Below are positions 35,782 to 46,200 of a stretch of DNA of 64,000 nt, piece after piece. Below the pieces are notes generated by a model. The model made no database searches and had not been told where the DNA came from. It saw only the letters and a program-made list of their open reading frames with translations. The position numbers and the translations under genes were made by a program. This stretch comes from Corylus avellana (taxonomy: Eukaryota; Streptophyta; Magnoliopsida; Fagales; Betulaceae). The DNA is taken from contig NC_081550.1 in the NCBI RefSeq assembly GCF_901000735.1, positions 4,112,669 to 4,176,668 of the forward strand, in the 5' to 3' direction. Every line of letters begins with the position of its first letter. The first letter of the stretch is position 1.

Positions 35782-36414
35782 ATGACTGCCAAGCACTGCG
35801 CCCACCACGACGAGGAGCGGGCGAAGCTCCACCGCCACATATTGTACGGCATCGTCGCCTTCGTCGTCCTCGTCCTCTTCGTCGTCTTTCTCGTCTGGGT
35901 CATCCTCCGCCCCACCAAGCCCCAGTTCGTCCTCCGCGACGCCACCGTCTACTCCTTCAACGTCTCCGCCTCCCCTCCCTTCACCGTCTCCACCTCCATG
36001 CAGATAACCATCTCCGCCAAAAACCGCATGGACCGCGTCGGAATCTACTACCAGAACCTCGACGTCTACGCCTCCTACCGCAGCCTACAGGTCACGCTCC
36101 CGACCATGCTTCCGGCCACCTACCAGGGCCACAACGACTACACGGTGTGGTCGCCGTTCATGTACGGGAACTCCGTGCCGGTGTGGCCGGGATTAATGGA
36201 GGCTCTGCAGCAGGACCAGAACGTCGGCGCCGTGTTGCTGAACATCAAGATCGACGGGCGCGTCAAATGGAAGGTAGGCACGTGGTTTTCCGGCAAGTAC
36301 CACTTGAACGCGAATTGTCCGGCGTACATTAAATTCGGCGGCGCCAATACCGGGAGTCCCTTTGGACCGGTAATGAAGTTCACGTTGGCGCAAGTTTGCA
36401 GTGTGGACGTTTAA
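35782..36414 (+). CDS. NHL12: NHL1/NHL12-type NDR1/HIN1-like (LEA_2) protein
   Basis: An intronless 210-aa protein. A short cytosolic N-terminus (MTAKHCAHHDEERAKLHRH) precedes a strong membrane segment (about residues 21-43, ending VFLVWVILRPTKPQF). The LEA_2 domain carries the subgroup words LRDATVYSFN, GIYYQNLDVYASYR and TYQGHNDYTVWSP, then DGRVKWKVG. The C-terminus is CSVDV. These match the Arabidopsis NHL1/NHL12 subgroup, which is about the same length. The protein is predicted to sit in the plasma membrane; its role in defence or abiotic stress is inferred only. An in-frame stop lies upstream, so the ATG at 35782 is the first possible. The coding part is strikingly GC-rich against AT-rich flanks and has a C-biased third position. 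Antisense frames over it are shadows. Confidence 0.9.
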   Translation: MTAKHCAHHDEERAKLHRHILYGIVAFVVLVLFVVFLVWVILRPTKPQFVLRDATVYSFNVSASPPFTVSTSMQITISAKNRMDRVGIYYQNLDVYASYRSLQVTLPTMLPATYQGHNDYTVWSPFMYGNSVPVWPGLMEALQQDQNVGAVLLNIKIDGRVKWKVGTWFSGKYHLNANCPAYIKFGGANTGSPFGPVMKFTLAQVCSVDV

Positions 36415-37605
36415 TCCACACTAATCATCATTTCCTGTTAATTAGTACGTTCCTTGCTATCTAATCCGCATTAGCCTTTTGTTTTTTCTTTTGGTTTTGG
36501 ATTATATCATCACTTTCTGTTTCAAAGTAAGAGAGAGTTTTATAAACAATTAAGAGGGTGAAAATAGTACTCATTTTACATGGTTAATAATTAGTTTTAA
36601 TTTGGGTTTTATTATTATGCTTCTGATTCATTAATTAATGTATATTGAGCAAACAGGAAAATAAGTATTTTTCCCAAGAAAATGGAGGAAAAATAATTAA
36701 TAACAAAACAATTTGGTGTCCCATTAGTTGAATATGTTATCGTGTCATTTAAATGTGTTTAATTGACATGGTATCCTTCATTAAAAAAGGGTAATTGTTT
36801 TCAACTCTAATGGGTTGGATCGAGCCATAAACGTTGTAAACAATTTTTTGGGATACCGGCATACATGTGGAGGAGCGTTTTACACGGGTTTGAGATTTAT
36901 CCGACAGGGGTGAATGAGTTCCTCGCCATAAAAAATTGTGTTGTTAGGTAATATATCTCCTTTTTAAGTCCTTAAAAATTACTTGTGTAAGAGTTTCTTT
37001 GTTAAAGATTTGGCAGCTACTGAATTAGTATAGTTTAAACAAATTTAATGATATAATAAGAACGGCTTAAATCTATAAGAGATTTGATAATGTGCCCGAC
37101 ACGGTGGAGTTGACCAAGGTCTCATACTGTTAATCTCTCTTCCTTTTTTATTGCTGCGAAAACAGTACTCTGGTTTTTAAACCTATGATCTACTCTGTTA
37201 CACAAAAAAAACAAACATTTAAGGGTGCGTTTATCAAGTAGCACATCTTTTGGATCGTGTTCCGTGGAAATGCTACACCATTTTACCTAATCACGTTCTC
37301 TATTCTGACATTTACAAGCTTAAAATGTTTTATATCTCTTGCCAACCAAAATTATGTCTCTATTGCTATATAAATGAATCTAGGGATTCAGATGTGTCGA
37401 AAGGTCTCGAGACGGTCATGTTCATTTCGGTCACTTATTAATTCAAAACCATCTTCTTTGACAGTATCAGTTCTTTTGATGGACTGGGTCATTTACTTGA
37501 CTCATTTTCAACTGTTCTAAAACTGACGTTGTTTCTTTTGTCTTTTATGCTTTTGTAATTCATTTCAATTGAAATTTGATTACTCACCATGTACAAGAAT
37601 TCCCG
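36415..37605. other. Spacer after the NHL12-like gene
   Basis: The first 150 bases are the likely 3' UTR. No further gene or well-defined element was recognised. Confidence 0.45.
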
Positions 37606-37609
37606 TTAA

Positions 37610-37770
37610 GCATCCATGACTAAATGGTTAAAGCACCCAACTCATAACCAGTGAATTTGCGGGTTCAATCCCAACTAGATTCACGCCAATGAAACCCTCC
37701 AATAAGTCTATTTAAATTGGTTTAGGATCAATAGAATAGCGTGTTAGTGTGATATATTCATATTATTGGA
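37610..37770 (+). pseudogene. trnI-CAU: Nuclear plastid insertion with decayed trnI-CAU
   Basis: Bases 37610-37683 read as plastid tRNA-Ile(CAU): the head is GCATCCATGACTAAATGGTT, the anticodon loop CTCATAA has CAT at 37643-37645, and the T-arm is GGGTTCAATCCC. The next stretch continues the known plastid spacer (ACGCCAATG, CCTCCAATAAGTCTAT, then GTGATATATTCATAT), which rules out an independent nuclear tRNA gene. Mismatches in the acceptor stem (the 3' arm has TAGATTC instead of TGGATGC) show decay. Most changes are C to T or G to A, as expected for methylated nuclear copies of plastid DNA. Confidence 0.8.
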
Positions 37771-38427
37771 TAAAAATCAATATACTTCTAACGTCGAACC
37801 GGTATCAACTAGGACATAACTAAAGCATTGGGTCAAACTCAATTGCACATGTATTTTACTGAATTGAAGAATATTTTATTATTTATTTTTTGTCAAGTTG
37901 AGTCCATGAAATTTGGTGATGTTTTCCAACCGAATTGTGGGTTGAGAGTGAATTTTGGTCACGTTAGGTGGGATGCAGATTGTGGACCTTATGAGTGAAA
38001 TCATTATGTTACGATCTTAATATAAAAGAAAATCATAGTCTAGCTTTCATTCTACTTTATAAAAATTTTCGTTACGTACATTGTAAAAAAGGGGGGTGGG
38101 ATTAACTGCTCCACCTACTTCTACTTACCGTGTGGCATCGCTATTATTAGGGTTTAATGCAATTGGAAGTAGTACTCTGCATTTTTTTCACTTGATATAT
38201 AGTCCCTTTCACATTTACTGATGTGCCTACTTTATGCAAAGGACATGGTAATTTGTACATACTCTTTTTTTATTTTTTTGGGAAGAAGGTAATTACTTTT
38301 ATTAATGAATCAGATCAGAAAGAGTGCAACAAAACTCCTTCATTACAGCTCAAATCAAATCTAGTAAACATCCTTTTCCACTTTCCATTCTCTCCCTAAC
38401 GGATGACTGACAGCAGTAAGCGCCACC

Positions 38428-38989
38428 TCAAAGGTTACACCAACTACTACCCTCATTCAGTTCTTCGAGAGCGAAAATGGTAGCTACCTCTCGAGTATTT
38501 GCTGCAGAAAAATAAGCTATATCATCTCTAGCTTGTTGGCATGGACCAGCACGTTCAGGTGAGTGAAAGAACCCCCATGAACAATCTCGTTTCTCCAGAA
38601 CCACACTCTTCATGCAATCCCCGCAAATAGCCGAGTTCCTCTTCGTTGCACATCTTAAACATCTCCTCCACCACCCGCCCAAACATTGGGCCATTTAGAG
38701 AACTTTTGTGAAAATTCTTTATACTCCCACTCCACACATCTCTTGCTAAGGGACAGCCTCACAAGATGTGGAAACACGTCTCCTCCTCAAGAGCACAAAT
38801 AGGGCACAACACATCCGTGGTGACCTTTCTTCTATAAAGACTCGCTTTTGTTAGAAGGATCTCATGGCATGCTCTCAATAGGAAATTTTTCTCCGCATTG
38901 GGTATTTGTAATCTCCACAAACGACCCCACATCGCCTTATATTCAATGCTAGAAGAGCTTCCGGCTTGCAACAGTGATGCCCGTCTCAT
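38428..38989 (-). pseudogene. LINE 3'-end fragment with zinc-binding (zf-RVT) domain
   Basis: The minus strand encodes WGRLWRLQIPNAEKNFLLRA, then CHEILLTKASLYRRKV, LCPICALEEETCFHIL, a stop, and GCPLARDVWS. This is the zf-RVT domain that follows the reverse transcriptase in plant L1-type LINEs. TGG of the usual 'LWxCP' has become TGA. A further stretch (SWGFFHSP, then QQARDDIAYFSAANTRE) is in another frame, so there is also a frameshift. The rest of the LINE is absent. Confidence 0.75.
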
Positions 38990-38999
38990 GGCACAATAA

Positions 39000-39720
39000 C
39001 GATCTAATGAACATATAATATGAAAAGTCTTATATGAAATTTACTTGTCTAAATAAGTGGCTGAACAATTCAAAATTTATTTGAACAGATAAATCTCATA
39101 TAAATTTTTTCATATTATCTGCTCAAATTACTAGTAATTTCAAGATCCGATCCCATATTCCAAATGAATTTTGATCCATTTGGTTGAATTACGGAGGGTG
39201 AACCCTAATCTTTGATAATTCAGGCAGCAATCATAATTAATCGGTAACAAATCTAAAATGTTGTGAATATTTTTATGGTAGGCCATAGTACAAGGCCCGA
39301 TACAATAGGAGTTTAACCAAGATTTCTAGAAACGAAATCAACTCATTTTTGGCCCAACTTGAGTAGATAAAGAAAGCCCAATTGTTAGACGCTTAACAGA
39401 ACTTTAACTTCAAACAGGCAAAAATATTGGCCCTCTTTGGCTCTTTATAACATATATATATATATACTATCGGGTTCACCAGTGCCACGTTGCACGTTGC
39501 ACTATCTATTATATATATATATATATATAATAATTCTAAATTAATAGATCTTTCCTTTGTTGGTGCAAAATTTCCGATTTCGATAAATTATTCACAATTT
39601 TTTAAAAACGCAATCTCAAACAATCTATTTTTTATAATTTGATTTAAAATCGCATGTTTTGTTTATAAAATTACAAAATTTTATGTACAACGTAAAGAAT
39701 TAAGCTTTTAAAAGATGAAA
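39000..39720. other. AT-rich spacer with TA microsatellites
   Basis: It holds a small foldback at about 39008-39120, TA runs at about 39452-39468 and 39510-39528, and CACGTTGCACGTTGCAC at 39486-39502. No gene was seen. Confidence 0.4.
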
Positions 39721-39723
39721 GAG

Positions 39724-39816
39724 ATTACGCCTAATGAGGCGGAGGTCACTAGTTCGAATCACCCTTCCCTTTCTTGTGCGGACATGTCATAAAAAAAAAA
39801 AAAGAAAAAAAAAAAG
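39724..39816 (+). mobile_element. tRNA-derived SINE (family A), 5' truncated
   Basis: It starts inside the family at CGCCTAATGAGGCGGAGG, has the B box CTAGTTCGAATCAC, TTGTGCGGACATGTC and a long A-rich tail. The tRNA head is missing. Confidence 0.75.
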
Positions 39817-40925
39817 AGACATATGCATATTTGATTATTTTGTAAATGGAGTGGGCTATTTATAGAAGAAATGGTGCATTGTATTCAAGATATCTGTGTG
39901 AACAACTACCTTAAACTGTTTTTGTCTGTTCATTAACAAACATTTAACTTCATAGATTAGTTAGCACTTATTATTAACGGTCATTTAATTGTAACGGTTA
40001 GATCAAACTTACTTGTAGTGATCACATAATTTTGACCCTTAGATCTCACTTGATTTAATCTTACAATTTAGATTATGAATAGTTAATTAATTCTAACCAT
40101 TAGATCATGCGCATAAAATATCATATGATCCATGCCAAACCACTAAATAGTATTAAACGATCATGATCCGATTGTTCGTTGCTCCGATGCCTTTGGCCAA
40201 GTGTCCCATAAAAGCATCATAATAAGCCTTACCATCGTCCATCCTATAGCAACATACACATGCTTACCATAGTAATGCATAGACCCTAATTACATAAACG
40301 TACATTACTTTAAGAGATTTTTTATTTTTATTTTTTTTTATTTTTTGTGTTAAATTACTATCGAATTGGCATGATCCATTTTTTTTTTTTTTTTTTAATT
40401 AATGGTAGACAGAGCATACCAACTCAGTAAAGATAGAGCGAGATAAACGCCAAAATACCAAAGAAAAAAAAAAAAAAAAAAAAAAACAACTCTCAAAGCA
40501 AATGTCTAAGATTAGTTGTCACTAGTGAATGCTTCATTTTCTTCACCTTTTTTTTTTTTTTTTTTGGTAGAGCATTTTTGTGAATGGTCGGGCCAGTCAA
40601 ACTTCATCCCACTCTTTATCCTTCTCTTCTTGGGGAGGAAGTATATATGTCTGTCCAGTCAAACTTCATCTGCTCTTTATATCATTTTCTTCTTTTGTGG
40701 TTGAAATTATGCCTACTGTCCCCAAACACACCTCCTTTAGGCATTCTCGATTCAAGTACAACAAATCTTGACAAACTAAAATTAAAAACAACCCGTAATA
40801 TCACCTTAACCGGCCAAAAGAATAAAAGACACGAATTTTGACGAAGAAGTGAAAATCTTTTAAATAATAACTCTTCAAAAGTAAAATTATTTTAAGGCAT
40901 GCAGTCAAATTCAAAAACTTTGAAA
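39817..40925. other. Spacer, no gene seen
   Basis: It has long T or A runs (40378-40396, 40465-40485, 40548-40565) and a duplicated CCAGTCAAACTTCATC word at 40596 and 40656. Overlapping short frames around 40516-40841 show no family similarity. Confidence 0.4.
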
Positions 40926-41003
40926 TGTGACATGTCCACACAAGGGAATGTGGATGAAGGATTCGAAATAGTGACCTCCGCTTTATAAAACGTGATCTTC
41001 CTT
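40926..41003 (-). mobile_element. tRNA-derived SINE (family A), fragment
   Basis: It keeps the tail-side part (TGACATGTCCACACAAG) and a mutated B box (GATTCGAAATAGTGACC), then breaks off before the tRNA head. Confidence 0.6.
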
Positions 41004-41241
41004 CTTTTTGAATGATGTCCAACTGTGAATCCAACCAAATAACTATACCAATTGTAATCCTTATGGCATTCGAACTTTGACCAATCGTGTAACTGACCGA
41101 ACAATTAATACACATGCTACCAATTATGTACTTGAATACACTTGTTTAGATGTGAGTCCGACCGCCCCTTCGACTAGAAAGTTCTAAAAACCTTCTTGTT
41201 GTGCTTTGAAGTATGTCATTTGGAGGGCATGATATGTAAGT

Positions 41242-41356
41242 AGAGTAAACAATGCAGTGGCACATGGTTTGGCTAAGACAGCTACCCACGATATCATAGA
41301 TAAGACTTGGATGTTTTCCATCCCGGAATGTATTTGTGATGTTGTTTTGACTGAGC
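41242..41356 (+). pseudogene. LINE RNase H C-terminal fragment
   Basis: One frame reads RVNNAVAHGLAKTATHDI, then DKTWMFSIPECICDVVLTEL. This matches the conserved 'N.VAHxLAK ... W...P' end of RNase H domains in plant LINEs. It is isolated and short, and is followed by a poly-T/A region. Confidence 0.6.
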
Positions 41357-41369
41357 TAAGGCTATACTG

Positions 41370-42126
41370 TTCAATTTTCTAATGAGAAATCAGATCTCTT
41401 TTGTTCAAATATATATATATTTTTTTTAAAAAATGTATCTCATTTGGACATGGTGCATGCAACTGCCAAACCGATCGGATGATTCTAGAATAGAAACTTG
41501 ATTTCATGTAAAGTGTCTCATTCGAACATTCGATCTCAAGTTGGTTCCGACCAAGTATTCCTAACTATCAATTTGACAAAGTTGTTGCATTCTAATTAAA
41601 GTTATATTCTGATTATCAAAATTAATTTTGACATCGAATTGGCCAACATGAAACCTATTAAGAATATAGTGAGACTACACTTTTCTTTTTTTACAAAGTA
41701 TAGGGAACCTAATACTTATAAGACTATTCCATATCTATAAAAGTAATATAGACGGTGGAGATAGATAAAAAGGTAAATTCCTTTCCCCTGTTTTTTTCCT
41801 AGCAAATAACGAGATTAAGGCAAAACAAAAAAGCCAAAAAGAAAAAGAGAAAAAAAGAGAGAGAAAAACAGGACAATTAAGCAAGGTCGAATCTTGAGCC
41901 ACAACATTTCCAAAAGCAAGCCATATACAAAGAATCCCACCGACACATGAAATTAAATGCTAAAATATTTTAAAAGACTGGATTAAACTCAATTCAGATA
42001 ACCCCAAGCCACTTCATGGGACAAGGAACATCATCTACATTTTATTTGAGATGTATTCAATTCATTCCATGCGTATGAAAGAAAATATAATGAAAAGCGG
42101 AACAAAAGGAAATAAATATAAATTTT
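41370..42126. other. AT-rich spacer, no gene seen
   Basis: It carries an A/G-rich tract (about 41828-41870). No coding or RNA feature was supported. Confidence 0.4.
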
Positions 42127-42500
42127 GGGGAAAATATATTTTACCCCCTGAATTATTCATCAATTTGTACTTTAACCCTAAGGTTTAAAAAGTGACATGT
42201 TACCCTTAAAGTATCTGATATTGACACTTGACTCACATGAAGTACACTTTACCCCCCCCTGAAGTATTTTGAATTGACATTTTACCCCTTGAGTTGATAC
42301 TTTACTTCCCCAAAATTTCGTTACTTCGGGGGATAAAATGTCAACTCAAAATACTTTAGAGGGTAAAGTGTACTTTATGGGGTCAAGTGTCAATGTCAGA
42401 TACTTTGGTGTGGGGGGGGGGTAAAATGTTATTTTTTAAACATTAAGGTTAAAAGTGCAAATTTGTGGATGGTTTAGGGAGTAAAGTGTATTTTTTCCAT
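42127..42500. mobile_element. Foldback element, about 375 bp
   Basis: GGGGAAAATATATTTTACCC at the left pairs with GGGAGTAAAGTGTATTTTTTCC at the right. Inside, repeated ACTTTACCCC and GGGGTAAAGT words face each other. Non-coding. Confidence 0.7.
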
Positions 42501-43141
42501 AAATTTTTTTACATGATTCGGTCTATAATATATGCTCACGTAATAAAGCTTAAAGAGCTACATTTTGCTATTATTATTGGCTCAAAGAGCTAAGTTTTGC
42601 TCTTATAATTGAAATGTTATAATGCAAAAGACTTTTATTTATAGGAGAATTGAGACAAAGAAGTATGGTTATCAAATCAATCATATTTGACAATCAAAAT
42701 CTAATTACAATCAAATATCTAAAATTAATACAATCAAATTTCATAATATAAGATAATCAGTATACTCTAACATTGTCACGATATAATGTAGTTGTGTCTA
42801 ATGTTGTAAATAATTTCAAATTATTTAAATTTTTAGAGTAATGCTTGAGATCATTTACACTAATAAATACAATAAAATCATTTTCTTAAAAAAATACAAC
42901 ATTAAATTTTTAAGGATAAAATGAATCCACTAAACTCTCCATGTCAAAATGATGACAAACAACCGTCAAAATTGAAAGCAGCCTATTCATTTAAAACAAC
43001 CGTCACCCTCGAGCCATGCAAAGTGAAGAAGCACGAGAAAGCAATCTGTCATCTGCTTTCTTACGCTTGGATTTTCCATCCTCTTCAAATTCTGCCATAT
43101 ATGGATGGCCCTTCCTATTCCATGCCTAAATAAGCCGCCTG

Positions 43142-43143
<2 letters not shown>

Positions 43144-43174
<31 letters not shown>
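43144..43174 (+). promoter_or_regulatory. CT microsatellite in the leader of the left XRN gene
   Basis: Fifteen or so CT units end 35 bases before the ATG at 43209. The following stretch (AAGAGAAGGAGAA) resembles the leader of the right copy at about 61150-61190, which has AAAAGAGAAGGAGAAAG but lacks the long CT run. Confidence 0.6.
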
Positions 43175-43176
<2 letters not shown>

Positions 43177-43208
43177 TATAATTCGACACAAAGAGAAGGA
43201 GAACTCAG

Positions 43209-46200
43209 ATGGGTGTGCCGTCGTTCTACCGGTGGTTGACAAACAAGTACCCCAACGTCGCCGTTAAAGCTAGTGAAGATGAAGGAGAGTGCATCAACAC
43301 CTCCTTGCCAAACCCCAATGGCATCGAGTTTGATAATTTATATCTCGATATGAATGGGATTATCCACCCCTGCTTCCACCCCGATGATCATGTTCGTTCG
43401 TTTTTTCGGCTTTATTTCTCAATTTTTTTTGGCTTCTTTCGAGTAAATATATAACTTGTTTGTTTTCTTCATTAGCCTTGCCCTCCAGAAACGTTCGAAG
43501 AAGTATTCAATAATATCTTTAAATACGTTGACAACCTTTTCAGTATCGTAAGACCACGGAAGTTACTTTATATGGCGATAGGTGATGACTGATGAGTCTC
43601 TCGATCTTTTGTTTCTGTCTCATGAAAAATGCTTTCTACTGAAATTTTCCTTAAAAACGCAGATGGAGTTGCTCCACGGGCTAAAATGAATCAGCAACGA
43701 TCTAGGCGTTTTCGGACTGCTAAGGACAGGGAAATATCTGTGAGTTTCTCTTTTATTTTCTTATTTTATTTTTTTAGTTTTTAGTTTTCTTCATTTGTTG
43801 CCTACTATATAGGAAGCTGAGGAAGAGAGGCTAAGAGAAGAGTTTGAAATGGAAGGAAAACCGGTTCTTCCGAAACACGAATCTGAAATTTCGGATTCCA
43901 ACATAATCACTCCAGGCACAGAATTTATGTACAAATTGTCGGAGGCTCTCAGAAGCCATGTTGTTTCACGTATAAACGATGATCCGGGCTGGAGGGACAT
44001 CAAGGTTTGAGAATTAAATTCGCTAAAACCATCATATAATTAAGAGAAGATTTACTAGATAAAAAATGTTTATATTACTGTCATACAATTGAGATGACAT
44101 TACAGATTTCTCTTCTTTTATTTTTTGAAGATTTATCTTAATCCAAATACTGATTTTTGGTGCCACCACATCTTAGTTGCATGACAGTCATATAATAGTA
44201 TACTAAATAGCATTACTCATGCTAAAAAGATACTCCCGATCGAGTAATGTCACATGTTACACTAACTGCCATACAACTAGATACGTGGTAATAAAAACCA
44301 TTCATTGATAAGCACTTAGTTTTTTTACGAGGGTTGATTTTTTCTGCCAAGTCATAATTCAGCAATTGTACAGAAATTGTACTATATAACATTACTCTAC
44401 AATCAAATGCAACTTGTTTTTGAAGTTGTTCATATCCTGTCATTAATTCTGTATTTGATCATTTAAATAGGTTATTATTTCTGATGCCAATGTTCCTGGT
44501 GAGGGCGAACATAAGATTATGGCTTTTATTCGCCAACAGAGAAATGTTTGTACTGGATATAATCCAAATACAAGGCACTGCCTCTATGGTCTGGTATGAG
44601 AGCTCTGCTGGCTTCTGTTGTTTGTAATTGTCATTGAGAAATATTATGCCTCCTAGCTTTTCATCACTTAATTTTGATATGATTTTGCATGCAGGACGCT
44701 GATCTGATAATGCTGGCTTTAGCAACACATGAAGTTCATTTTTCAATTTTGAGAGAGGTGAATTTGACTAATTGTTGTAAATTTAGATATAGTATCCATT
44801 AATGATATGTTGTATGGATTGCAAGATTGATAGAATATTAATTAAATGATTAAATTCACCTATTCCGATCAGTTTTTGCTTTTGGGACAAGTGGTGAGTT
44901 AACAAAAACTTGGGCCTTCTCATCTATACGAGCATTTTTGGCCTGTTTTTTGTGATTATTGTAACATGTTTCAAACTTGTATTCTAAATCTTCACTTCTT
45001 CCTATCTGTAATGCAGGATGTGGCAATGCAGGAGAATCAACCAATTCATGAAAGTTCAGTGAAGCAATGCCGATGGTTTGGAGATGTTAAATGCAGAGCA
45101 GAAGGAGGTTTTAAATCTTCTAACAATGTCAATGCAACTGCATCTTTCGTCAAAAAGCCGTATGAGGTATCATGATTCACCTAATAACCATCCTTGACTT
45201 CAGCTGAAAGCTTTCATATTTGATATTCCTCTTAATACTTTTTTGCTTCTGTTCTGTTTGCATGCAGTTTCTCCATGTGTGGATTCTGAGGGAATATTTG
45301 GAGCTTGACATGAAAATTTCTGATCCTCCAGCCAATGTGAAGATAGATCTTGAGCGGATAGTTGATGACTTCATTTTCTTGTGCATTTTTTGTGGCAATG
45401 ATTTCCTACCCCACATGCCTTCGTTAGAAATTCGTGAGGTCTCTCTTGTGGCCTTTTTAATTTAGACTAGTTTCATTTACTTGTTTATTCTTCCTTTATT
45501 ATCTTAACAAAGGTTTTAAAGAAAAAAGCTATATAATTAGGTAAGCTCTGTTTATGTGTACATTTGTTCTTGGACAAGATTGTCAATACTAGGAATAGAA
45601 AAAATCTATTTTTTGAAAGACATGTTTCAAATTGGTAATTGTGATATGAAAAGTAATTATATTATTAATGCCATTACTCATTGATGCAATGGACAAAGTA
45701 AGTATTATATAAAAGATGTAAAATATGGATATCTTAGAAGAAGAGCTAGTTTGAGTGATACAAGTGCCTTTATTTGGTTTTGTAACTCTGTTTTTTTTTT
45801 TAATGGTTTTGTAATTCTGTTTTATATTAAAGTATAGACAGATTGTCGATTCCTAATATTAGTAGTGAGTTTGTTTGAAACATTCCTTCTAGGGTGCTAT
45901 TGATTTGTTGATGACTGTTTACAAAAAAGAGTTCAAGAACATTGGCGGCTATCTACTTGACATGAGCAGGGTAACATATTACTCTCATATTGTAGCTTTT
46001 TTCAAATACTGGTTGCAACTGTCTACCTTAAATATTTTCCCATTTCTATGCACAAAAGCTTGCTGATGAAAAAAGAAAAGGATATATAAAGCTATCCAGA
46101 GTAGAGAAGTTCATTCTTTTGGTTGGCTCATATGAGGAGAAAATTTTCAAGAAAAGATCAGAAATTTGCGAGCGTAAACTCAAAAACCTTTGCAAGCATT

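Noticed and set aside
37610..37683. Functional nuclear tRNA gene
   Set aside because: The match is to plastid trnI-CAU and its plastid flank, and the acceptor stem has mismatches.
40516..40841. Cluster of overlapping short plus-strand frames
   Set aside because: Poly-T sequence and a duplicated word create them; no shared domain or codon pattern.
44966..45175. Separate small gene
   Set aside because: It is exon 7 of the left XRN gene plus adjoining intron.
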